Assembly: GCA_943369755.1 (NCBI GenBank)
Contig: CALROG020000018.1
Location: 1-64,000, forward strand
Origin: CALROG01 sp943369755
GTDB taxonomy: Bacteria; Pseudomonadota; Gammaproteobacteria; Burkholderiales; Burkholderiaceae_C
Length of the DNA: 64,000 nt
Direction of reading: 5' to 3'
Below, piece after piece: positions 31,501 through 38,598 of this stretch; the stretch's first letter is position 1, and each line of letters opens with the position of its first letter. Made by a program: the position numbers and the translations under genes. Below the pieces are notes generated by a model. It did not search any database. It saw nothing but the letters and a program-made list of their open reading frames with translations, and was not told where the DNA came from.

Positions 31501-32399
31501 CAGCCGTAGGCCGCCGCCCCACTGGCGGCGATGGAGGTGCCGTTGCTCGCAAAGTAGGGCTGGGTGACTTTGACCACCGCACCGGTGTCGTTGTAATGCG
31601 TGTCCTTGAGCACCATGCGCAGATTGCCTGGCTGCGACGGGCCGTCGTAGCCTTCTGTTTCCTGGCGGATTTCACGGCCCAGGATGTCCATGTATTTGCG
31701 CGTGCCTGGGCCCGTTTGCGTGCCTGCGGCATCGCGCATATGGGTTTCAACATAGCTCAGCGCGTCGGCAGGTGTATTTGCTGGTGTGGTGCAGCCGTCG
31801 CTGTTGGCACTGGTGTCGCTGGCCCTGGCGGGCAGCAGGCAGTAGCGGGTGACGATGCGGTTGCCGTCAGGCGCGATTTCCAGCACCTTGCGGCCAAAAT
31901 CGTCGTATTGCCATTGGGTGGTCAGTCCGTTGGGCCCGGTCTGCGTCATCAGGGCACCAAAGCGCGGGTCGTACTGACGCGCTTCGCCCTGGCCCAGCGC
32001 ATTGGTCACGCTGCTGGGGTAGGCGCCCGCAGGCACCGCTGCGCCGCCCACGTTGGGGATGGCGACGGTCTGCGCGGCGTAGGGGCTGGCTGTGGTGCGG
32101 CTGGCAAACTGCGCCTGCGCGCCCGCGCCCGGGCACGCGCTGGTGGTCGCGCCCGTGCGGTTGCCATAGTTGTCCAGCGTGTAGCTGGTGCGCACGCAAT
32201 GGTCGGCGCTGTCGGGCTCGACGATTTCGGCTTTGAGCAGGCCGGTGACGGCGTCGTACTCAAAGGCACTGGAGCGCGCGCCCGTGGCGGTCTGGGCAAT
32301 GGCTGCGCCAGCGGCGCAGGCCAGCATGGCAGCCGCCACGGTGGCGTGCAGCGAGTGTCTGCACATCTGCGATGAAAGTGAAGGGAAACGGGATGTCAT
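28596..32399 (-). CDS. Exported RHS/YD-repeat protein with variable C-terminal toxin tip
   Basis: About 1267 residues from ATG 32399, with a GAGG site 10 bases upstream. An N-terminal Sec-type signal ends in AAGAAIAQTA. Many YD repeats follow (for example YDALTGRTLG, YDPLNRLTSY, YDAAGNLTAS). The RHS core ends with RTYDPHIGRFMQADP and NPLNATDPSGHSF. A hydrophobic Ala/Gly-rich linker leads to a tip of about 100 residues (DGTRMMFRKEYGHVEGFGP, VHYNIHLQ, IHVVTGAEGRVIY) that I do not recognise; it is presumably the toxin. Unlike T6SS-delivered RHS proteins it has a signal peptide and no PAAR domain. It sits 11 bases after the SpvB-LCCL gene, as a TcC-like partner. Confidence 0.88.
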   Translation of the reverse strand: MTSRFPSLSSQMCRHSLHATVAAAMLACAAGAAIAQTATGARSSAFEYDAVTGLLKAEIVEPDSADHCVRTSYTLDNYGNRTGATTSACPGAGAQAQFASRTTASPYAAQTVAIPNVGGAAVPAGAYPSSVTNALGQGEARQYDPRFGALMTQTGPNGLTTQWQYDDFGRKVLEIAPDGNRIVTRYCLLPARASDTSANSDGCTTPANTPADALSYVETHMRDAAGTQTGPGTRKYMDILGREIRQETEGYDGPSQPGNLRMVLKDTHYNDTGAVVKVTQPYFASNGTSIAASGAAAYGWTVTHYDAQGRPVSVLVRDSEGSGTYEGLAVAEASFTYNGLTVTETRLRTSKNAQDQQQAGTNLVTHRVSNPLGQLEQVIDGLNYSLRKRYDPFGNVVEVRDAMDNSVVTSFDVRGRKTQLADPNAGTWQYRYNALGELVGQLSPTPGSTWTTMVYDVLGRMTQRSEPEYVTTWTYDKYADNSSCNKGIGKLCETATSHGVKRKTTYDNLGRPIGTTQTVQGGPSFTSAQNYTAAGQVATYTYPTGAQITNVYTPLGYLSEVRRQGQVVWQLRTANAWGKAERYDLGSAAQATKHAYDALTGRTLGINVGNGDAGGEIQRQTYGWDTVGNLTDRADSPQSQPVVSENFGYDPLNRLTSYQTSSAGIAGLSKDVTLAYNAIGNITSKSDVGTYSYPASGAASVRPGAVSSITGAAGQSARSYTYDAAGNLTASTGGKYTTLQYTSFNLPASLSGAGGSYSWQYGPGHERIKEVKGGRTTWYFHPDNAGGLAYEQEQGPSGTVNRHYISVMGRTVQMFEGNSGGSITKTQWWHADHLGSVVTQTSFDDEAGVYQVTQRFSYDPFGKRRQVNGTYDAMGTLVYDHPNATDRGFTGHEHLDDVGVIHMNGRTYDPHIGRFMQADPIIQEPDNGQNYNRFSYVLNNPLNATDPSGHSFKKIVRIAVAIAIAVYAPGLFAAAGEAAAAVVAGSSSVSCLAAAGTVFTNYAAVGMFAGGFAAGVVATGSLEGGITGAVTAGMFHGAAGFGTAASAERYAAHAVAGCAHGMMGGNGCGRGAASAVAGKWGTNASGDNAVAAVVAGGTASVIGGGKFENGATTAVFGYLFNHVLSRGAQLVQQAWGSLQMFVASPTGQLLTEMAAAEVGMASIGAGKAAGVLEQALGRATIDPKHSGQLVTVLEDGTRMMFRKEYGHVEGFGPTVHYNIHLQAGSKQVSNIHVVTGAEGRVIYAKDSMGRWNGGQTYRLAPEQQIPK

Positions 32400-32410
32400 T
32401 TTTGTAGCCC

Positions 32411-35400
32411 TCACTTGTACAGCTTGTACAGCTTCATACCGCACCAGGCACCATTCAGGCCTTGAGACGTGATGCCGTTGGCAGTGGTGCTGGTAAAGCC
32501 TGGCAGCTTGCCTTGCGGAATCAGTTGCACCTCTGCAAACTCACCCGGCCCCACAAGGCCGGCGTGGGTGGCCGCAAGTGACACGTCGGAGTCGGTCGTA
32601 TAGCCTGTCGCGTTGTTGCCATAGACCCAAGGCAGGCCAGAGGGCACGGCCCCCACCACCCTGCGGCTGTAGGGCACCGCCGCGTTGCACGCGACGTCTT
32701 CAGCCGTCTGCGGCGCGGGCGACGCAGGCGGGGGCGGCCGTGCAACGTAGTTGGGGTCGCGCACGAGGCGGATGCGGCACGCGCCTCCGTAGGATTGCGA
32801 CCTGACGCCATTGGCAATCACGCCTGCCACAGACCCTTCGTCCAGATTGAGGAAGTGAATCAACCCCGTTTCGCCCTCCTGGAGCAGGCCGGCATGCACC
32901 GCGGCAATCGACAGGTCGGAGTCGCTGCGGTAGCCGCCCGTATTGCTGCCCCACACAGGCGTTTGAGAAACAGACTGCCAATAGGGCTGTCGCTTGCCCG
33001 TCACTATTTTGCTTAGCAGTTGCAGTTGTTGGCATGCTGGGTTGGCAATGGTCGTAGGTACAGCCACCGTCGGCGGGAGCGCAGGCACATGCGGCGCTGG
33101 TGGCGTATAGCCCGGCGCACGGGCCAGACGGATGGCGCAGGTTTCGCCCACGTAGTCCAGGGTGGCCACGCCGTTGCGAACCGTGCCACGCAAAGATATG
33201 CTGCTGCCGCCAAACCCGCTGACCTTGCTCAGACCGATGACCGAGATATCGGCGGTTTCACCAAGCCCGACAAGGCCTGCATGCAGTGCGGCCACGCCAA
33301 GGTCGGCGCTCAGGTTGTAGCCACGGCTTTGGTCGCCGTACGTCACCCGGGGGTTACTGGGGTCGGTCACCAGTCTGCCTGTGACCTGGCGCAGCCCGGA
33401 ATACAACGATGTCTGACAGGCTGCGTCGAGCTCGGCAGGCACAGGTGTTTCAGGGTGTGGCGGCGGCGGTGCCCAGAGGTCCATGGCACACGACGGCCCA
33501 CCGGTCGCGTGAGAAGTAACGCCGAACTGCGTGCTGGCGCCGAAGGTGAGTTGCTCGCCGCGCGGTGTCACAGTAAGCGACGCGGTTTGCCCAACGGCCA
33601 CCAGACCGGAATGCACTGCTGCCAGGGCCAGATGTGAATCGACCGTGTAGTTTGAATTCGGTCCACCCCAGACTCTGTGGTGCGCTGACGCTGTCTGCGC
33701 CAAGCCGGTCACCACCTGGCTGGCAGGTGTCTGCACCCAGCACGCGGCGCTCACGCCAGGGGGATGGTAGGCCACCTTGCTGATAAGCATGACGCACTGA
33801 TTGGCGGGTGCGCTAGTCGACGTGATGCCGTTGGCCTGCGTACCTGCCGAGACCGCGGTGGACGTACCTATTGGAATGGTGAGAATAAAGCCCCCCTCAC
33901 CCACCCCCAGCAGGCCCGCATGCGTGGCTGCCGTGGCCAGGTCAGAGTTGAGCGCGTAGCCTGTCTGGTTGTTGCCATGGATCGAATTACCTTGGGTTGG
34001 CGGTATGCCCAGCAACCAGCGCCCAGCTGGGGTCTGGCTGGTGCAAAAGTCCACGACCACAGCCCCAGGCGTTCCAGGCAGCGATGAAGGTGGCGTTGGT
34101 GTCGACTGCGGCACGCCCGGCGCCGACAGCTTGTTTGGCACCGTGTTGCTCTGGCGGGACGAGCTCAGCCGACCCAAGATCCAGTTGTCGGACCAGGTCG
34201 CAGCAGGCAGGTACTGGTTGGTCGTGACGCGGGTATACACGTCTGCCGTTTCTGGCAAATGGGTTGTCACCACCGTCACCACGCCAGGGTCACCAAAACA
34301 TGTGTAACCACTGTTGGTGGTGTTCACCTTGGCCATGCCCGCCCCATTGAGGTCGCGGCTTTGTTCAATGCTGGTCTTCAGCACCGGGCGGTACAGGCGG
34401 GGGCTGCCGTTGCTGGGGCAGCCTTCGGTGTGAAGGTCGCCATAGGTGCTGCTGGTATGCGACAGCCAGTCCGAAGCGCCCCGATCGGTGGCACCGTCCT
34501 GGTGGAGATAGCGGCGGGTTTCTTCGGGCAGGCCAATGTAGGGAAAGTCTTGCCTGCTGCGGGTGCGCGTGGTCACCAGCGCTCCATTGGCGGCCGGCGC
34601 GGTCCGCTCAACCTGCCAGAACCCCAGATGGCCCCGGCCCGACAAATCGGCGCGCTGCCGTTCATAGCGGTAACTTGTGGTGACGACGCCGCCGCGCCCG
34701 TTGGGCGCGTCCACGGATGAAACCACCCACTGGGCACCGGCAAAATCGACTTGGGGGTACACCGCGCCACTGCCACGGGTATAGACGGTTGAGTCGGTCA
34801 ACGGTTTGTAATGGAGTGTTGTCTGGGCGTTGCCTGCGGTCGTGGCCGTCTTGAGCATGTCCGCCGGCACGCTGTCAGCACGCGCAAAAAGCGCCGTCTG
34901 TTCAGGCTGATGCGAAAAACGCAATAGCTCTACCGTACCCCGGCCGGTGAAGTCGCCAACCAGGACGTCCTGCGCACCCACGGCCAGCTCTTCGATGTCC
35001 AGCGGCAACGCGAAGGGCAGGAACGAACCGTTTCGCTGGCCTTTCAGAAAGGCGTTCCGTGTGCCGTTGCCCGCATACCGGCTCTTGCCCAGGGCAAGAA
35101 CGTCGCTGATGCCGTCACCATCCAGGTCGGCGGCCAGGTAGGTGATGAATCCGCGATATAGCTTGGAGGGGCACGGTGCCGATTGGGCATTCCCCCCCTC
35201 CCCCTCGACGCAGCCCGTTGCACCCGCCCACGTACCCACGTTACCGCGCAACGTAAATTTACCGGCACCATCGTTGACAAAGGCCGTGTAGTTGCCCTCC
35301 TTGCCGTAGTCCATGCAGGCCAGGTCCCACTTGCCATCACCATTGATGTCCAGCACCTCCACGCCCGACAAGCAGGGGGATGCATCGCCCGCCTTTTGCT

Positions 35401-37282
35401 CAAAGACGCCCGGCGTGCCCGTGGCCATGTAACGCACGCCCGTGTCGCGCACCAGAATGTCGGGCAACGCGTCGGTGTTTAGATCGCCTATGAAGATGCG
35501 GTTTTCTGCATAGGTGCCCGGCACGCCTGATCGGCCCATGGCTTCGTTTCTCGGGCTGAACAGATCGCTTTGCGCCAGCGACGTGCTCACCTTGGTATAC
35601 ACGCCCACCGTGTGGGGTGACCCCAGATACAGGCAAGTTCGTTCACCAGGCGCGCAAGCAGTGGCCGGGTTGTCAAGGCTGCCTGGCGCGGTGTTGGTCA
35701 CCAGAATGTCGGGCGCTCCGTCACCATCAACGTCCGCCACATAAAAAATGCTGCCGCTGCGATAAATGCCCACCGGGGTGTAGCCGTTGCAAGCCCAGTC
35801 AGCCTCGCTAGTGCCGCCGCATTGAGCCTGCCCCCCCGAGTAGGTCGGGTCGGTACGGAGCAAGGGAAACGGCTGGCCCTGTGCGTTGGTGACGTTCACG
35901 CCCGCCTGGAAAACACCCGTGGATGACCCCAAAAAGATCTGGGCCGAACGTGTCGCCAGCGCACACGCAGGCAGCGCATCGGGGTCAGAAACCTGCAGCA
36001 CATCAGATACGCCATCCAGGTTGAAGTCGGCCACCACCGAGTACTGGCAACCATTGCTGTGACCCAACTGCGCACCCGCGGCAGGCGACGAAGTAAACGA
36101 GCCGTCCCCATTGGAAAGCAGCAACCGGTTCTGGGTGTGGTCATCGTCCCACACCAGCAGGTCTTGCCGCCCGTCGCCGTTGAAATCGCCTTGGTACACA
36201 CCCCGAGTTGCGAGGGCTGTGCGCAGGGCAATGCCCGTAAGATTGGTGGGCATCGGCGCAAAGGCGACGCCCGGACCCGGCGTGTAAGTGAATTCAATTT
36301 TGGGCAGGCACCTGGCGGCGTCGGGGCCCGCGCAATTTTGCACCCAGGCCAGCAATGCGCGGTCTGTGTGGGGCGATGTGCCATAGCCCAGGTTGAGCAG
36401 GCCCACGGCCCTACCGCCCGTACCGTCTGCATTGGTGCCGGTGAAGCTGCGCACGGACACCATCCGTTTGCTGTTGACGCTCTTGGCGCCTTCGTGCAAT
36501 GCCTCGCTCACGTCGAAGCGGTCCACATAGGCAAAGTCCACACGGTTAGCCGGTGCCTGAGCGCCATTGCCGGTGTAGCGAATCTGGGCAATGTTCCACT
36601 CGGTGCCCGCCGACCCGGCAAAGCTGGTCGTTTGCACGTTGTACGACATTGACATGAAATTGCCTGTCGTATCTGAAACCTTGTTCACTGCCCAGGCCAT
36701 AGTGACGGCGGGCATGCGGCCCGTGGTGCCGATCCGCGCATTGGTACTGGCACCGTACTCGTATATCAGGCCAGACTTGGTCCAGACCTTGAAAGAGTCC
36801 GGCCCGGTGGCAGCCGAACCGCCAAAAGCGCGCACACGAGCGAACGAATCTTTTTCGGTCCGGTACTCGGCATTGGCGTTGGCATAAGCCGCCTGATTCA
36901 GCGGGTTGCCGTCAGCGTCCGTGAGGATCAGGCGCTGGCCGTCAAGGCAAAACCGGTCTTCAGCGGTGTACCTGACGCCCTTGCGCAGGCCATCAGTCGC
37001 CGCTGTCGATCCGCACCGCGTGATGACTGACAAGCCGCCCAGCGACCAACCCACCCCAAACGGCCCCCCTTGGGGACCACGCGAATACTGAAGGGTTAAC
37101 TTTGGCTCCATCCCGGCAATGCCCGGTGGAACCGCAATCGGAACTGAATAGACTGGTTGCCCGGACTCAGACACGGCGACTTGGCCTTGCGCCGCACCGA
37201 TCGGGAACAACCCTGAAGCCGCAATGCAAAGCCACCCCCATCGAGCAACGCCGGCCACCCGGCGTGTCATCTTGCGCATCAT
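32411..37282 (-). CDS. Exported SpvB/FG-GAP protein with five C-terminal LCCL-like modules
   Basis: A 1623-residue protein. It begins with a signal peptide (RWGWLCIAASGLFPIGAAQG) and the SpvB/TcdB N-terminal domain (VYSVPIAVPPGIAGMEPKLTLQYS, GPFGVGWSLGGLSVITRC). FG-GAP/VCBS repeats follow at about residues 345-800 (GDFNGDGRQDLLVWDDD, ADFNLDGVSDVLQV, ADVDGDGAPDILVTN, ADLDGDGISDVLALG). From about residue 1070 to the end come five modules of 90-100 residues, each with a G-Y-x-x-x-S-D-x-x-x-A-A-x-H-A-G-L core and a later NG-V/I-x-S, the LCCL pattern. Paired cysteines flank most modules. It is a TcB-like partner of the downstream RHS protein. Confidence 0.85.
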   Translation of the reverse strand: MMRKMTRRVAGVARWGWLCIAASGLFPIGAAQGQVAVSESGQPVYSVPIAVPPGIAGMEPKLTLQYSRGPQGGPFGVGWSLGGLSVITRCGSTAATDGLRKGVRYTAEDRFCLDGQRLILTDADGNPLNQAAYANANAEYRTEKDSFARVRAFGGSAATGPDSFKVWTKSGLIYEYGASTNARIGTTGRMPAVTMAWAVNKVSDTTGNFMSMSYNVQTTSFAGSAGTEWNIAQIRYTGNGAQAPANRVDFAYVDRFDVSEALHEGAKSVNSKRMVSVRSFTGTNADGTGGRAVGLLNLGYGTSPHTDRALLAWVQNCAGPDAARCLPKIEFTYTPGPGVAFAPMPTNLTGIALRTALATRGVYQGDFNGDGRQDLLVWDDDHTQNRLLLSNGDGSFTSSPAAGAQLGHSNGCQYSVVADFNLDGVSDVLQVSDPDALPACALATRSAQIFLGSSTGVFQAGVNVTNAQGQPFPLLRTDPTYSGGQAQCGGTSEADWACNGYTPVGIYRSGSIFYVADVDGDGAPDILVTNTAPGSLDNPATACAPGERTCLYLGSPHTVGVYTKVSTSLAQSDLFSPRNEAMGRSGVPGTYAENRIFIGDLNTDALPDILVRDTGVRYMATGTPGVFEQKAGDASPCLSGVEVLDINGDGKWDLACMDYGKEGNYTAFVNDGAGKFTLRGNVGTWAGATGCVEGEGGNAQSAPCPSKLYRGFITYLAADLDGDGISDVLALGKSRYAGNGTRNAFLKGQRNGSFLPFALPLDIEELAVGAQDVLVGDFTGRGTVELLRFSHQPEQTALFARADSVPADMLKTATTAGNAQTTLHYKPLTDSTVYTRGSGAVYPQVDFAGAQWVVSSVDAPNGRGGVVTTSYRYERQRADLSGRGHLGFWQVERTAPAANGALVTTRTRSRQDFPYIGLPEETRRYLHQDGATDRGASDWLSHTSSTYGDLHTEGCPSNGSPRLYRPVLKTSIEQSRDLNGAGMAKVNTTNSGYTCFGDPGVVTVVTTHLPETADVYTRVTTNQYLPAATWSDNWILGRLSSSRQSNTVPNKLSAPGVPQSTPTPPSSLPGTPGAVVVDFCTSQTPAGRWLLGIPPTQGNSIHGNNQTGYALNSDLATAATHAGLLGVGEGGFILTIPIGTSTAVSAGTQANGITSTSAPANQCVMLISKVAYHPPGVSAACWVQTPASQVVTGLAQTASAHHRVWGGPNSNYTVDSHLALAAVHSGLVAVGQTASLTVTPRGEQLTFGASTQFGVTSHATGGPSCAMDLWAPPPPHPETPVPAELDAACQTSLYSGLRQVTGRLVTDPSNPRVTYGDQSRGYNLSADLGVAALHAGLVGLGETADISVIGLSKVSGFGGSSISLRGTVRNGVATLDYVGETCAIRLARAPGYTPPAPHVPALPPTVAVPTTIANPACQQLQLLSKIVTGKRQPYWQSVSQTPVWGSNTGGYRSDSDLSIAAVHAGLLQEGETGLIHFLNLDEGSVAGVIANGVRSQSYGGACRIRLVRDPNYVARPPPPASPAPQTAEDVACNAAVPYSRRVVGAVPSGLPWVYGNNATGYTTDSDVSLAATHAGLVGPGEFAEVQLIPQGKLPGFTSTTANGITSQGLNGAWCGMKLYKLYK

Positions 37283-37299
37283 CCGAATTCTCCCTGAAC

Positions 37300-37380
37300 G
37301 ACCTAAAACTGGGCCTTTAGGCCTAAAATCGTCGCAATTCTATATATATTTTTGGCAATATTCCTCCTTCATTTGGAGGA
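37300..37380. promoter_or_regulatory. Divergent regulatory region between toxin and secretion operons
   Basis: This lies in the 228-base intergenic region between the SpvB-LCCL gene (minus) and the PilO-like gene (plus). It holds a perfect 12-bp palindrome TTTAGGCCTAAA at 37316-37327, preceded by CCTAAA at 37302 that could pair with TTTAGG. There is an AT-rich TATATATATTTTTGG tract at about 37341 and a hairpin TCCTCC-N7-GGAGGA at 37362-37380. Promoters are expected here, but I cannot fix -35/-10 elements. Confidence 0.5.
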
Positions 37381-37510
37381 TGCGACGCATTTTTTTCTCA
37401 TGGATAATCTGGTGCCATTTGCCTATACGATGGCGAAATGTGGCCTTTGGTACGGTGCGCCCACATTTTCCTTTGACGCAAAACAGGTTGGCTCAGCTGC
37501 AATTCAGACA

Positions 37511-38083
37511 ATGCGTCGAGTACTTTCGATGGATGTACAAAGCACCTATTGGCGGTGGATAGCCGCCGTGCGTGCGGTGCCGTTGGCGCGGGCCCCGGTT
37601 CGCTGGCATATGCTGGCCGCGTGCGGGCTGGTGTTGGTGGTTGCCGCCGTCTGCCTTGTCGTAGCGGCCCAGACACGAAAAGCCCTCGACCGGGCATTGA
37701 CCGACCAAGTTGAAGCCCAGGCCCAGCTTCGAAACAGCTCGGCCCTGGACGCCGGCAAGCAACTCGCGCCGGAGCTGGCGTTACTCGAACCCAGGCGGCT
37801 GGATGACGTCGTACGCGACATCAGCCGGTTTGCCACAGAGCGCAACCTGCGGGTTGGATCGCTGCGGATCGAGCATGCAGCGCCAAGCGGCCGGCTGGCG
37901 CAAGTGCAACTGACCCTTGCGGCAAAGGGCACCTACAGCGACCTGAAGTCCTGGTTGTCTGAGCTGCTGGCGAGGTACCCGTCGGTGGCATTGAAGAGCC
38001 TGGCACTGCAAGCGCCACCAGCTGGGTCTGCAATGGTCAGCGCCAACCTCACGCTGACACTGTTCATGAAGCCGGCGCAATGA
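37511..38083 (+). CDS. PilO/GspM-like pilus-assembly protein
   Basis: About 190 residues from the ATG at 37511; another ATG at 37529 (MDVQSTYWRW) is equally plausible and the frame is open from 37352. It has one N-terminal membrane helix (WHMLAACGLVLVVAAVCLVVAAQ), a coiled-coil-like stretch (RALTDQVEAQAQLRNSSAL) and a ferredoxin-like periplasmic domain (LRVGSLRIEHAAPSGRLAQVQLTLAAKGTYSDLKSWLSELL) as in PilO, GspM and MshJ. It would sit in the inner-membrane platform. It overlaps the next gene by ATGA. Confidence 0.7.
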   Translation: MRRVLSMDVQSTYWRWIAAVRAVPLARAPVRWHMLAACGLVLVVAAVCLVVAAQTRKALDRALTDQVEAQAQLRNSSALDAGKQLAPELALLEPRRLDDVVRDISRFATERNLRVGSLRIEHAAPSGRLAQVQLTLAAKGTYSDLKSWLSELLARYPSVALKSLALQAPPAGSAMVSANLTLTLFMKPAQ

Positions 38084-38598
38084 GTTTCAGGCCATGGCTT
38101 TACGGGGGGCTGGGCGCCTTTGTGGTGGGTGCCTGGGCGACCCTCGATACCCGCGGGCCCGGGCCTGCGGTGCCCCCTGTTCCCACGGCCCAATTTGCCA
38201 TCCCGTCGCAAGGCCCGGCATCGGAACTATCGCAGCGCGCGGTGCTGGAGACCGCCGCCAAGGATCCGTTCGCCACTACACCAGCACCAATGCCCGCTGC
38301 GGTGGCCCTGGCCAAACCTATGCCAGCGCCGCCTCCGATGCAGCCATCGCCGCCGCCAGAGCCCGTGGCACCGCCCCTGAACCTGCGCTTCACTGGTCGA
38401 ATGGTCGGGCCCGACGGCCGGGTGGCGATTTTCGCGGTGGCCGGCACCGAACAGGTGACGCTGACCCCCGGTCTGCTGCTGCCTGGCGGGTATCGGGTTG
38501 ACCGAATAACCGCCACAGCCGTCGAGCTGACATACCCGCCGCTGAACACATCAGCACGCCTCGATTTGCCACCGGCCCCAACGCACGAAATCCGATGA
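38080..38598 (+). CDS. PilP/GspC-like periplasmic linker protein
   Basis: A 172-residue protein with a short N-terminal hydrophobic anchor (WLYGGLGAFVVGAWATL), a Pro/Ala-rich spacer (residues about 66-95) and a small beta domain (LRFTGRMVGPDGRVAIFAVAGTEQVTLTPGLLLPGGYRVDRITATAVELTY) of the PilP/GspC homology-region type, which contacts the secretin. Translation is coupled to both neighbours by ATGA overlaps. Confidence 0.65.
   Translation: MSFRPWLYGGLGAFVVGAWATLDTRGPGPAVPPVPTAQFAIPSQGPASELSQRAVLETAAKDPFATTPAPMPAAVALAKPMPAPPPMQPSPPPEPVAPPLNLRFTGRMVGPDGRVAIFAVAGTEQVTLTPGLLLPGGYRVDRITATAVELTYPPLNTSARLDLPPAPTHEIR

Noticed and set aside
31113..32375. 420-codon plus-strand frame opposite the RHS gene
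   Set aside because: It is antisense to YD repeats and its periodic composition follows from them; no start signal or motif.
37352..37510. Extended N-terminus of the PilO-like protein from ATG 37352
   Set aside because: It would read through the AT-rich divergent promoter region and place 50 unrelated residues before the membrane anchor.
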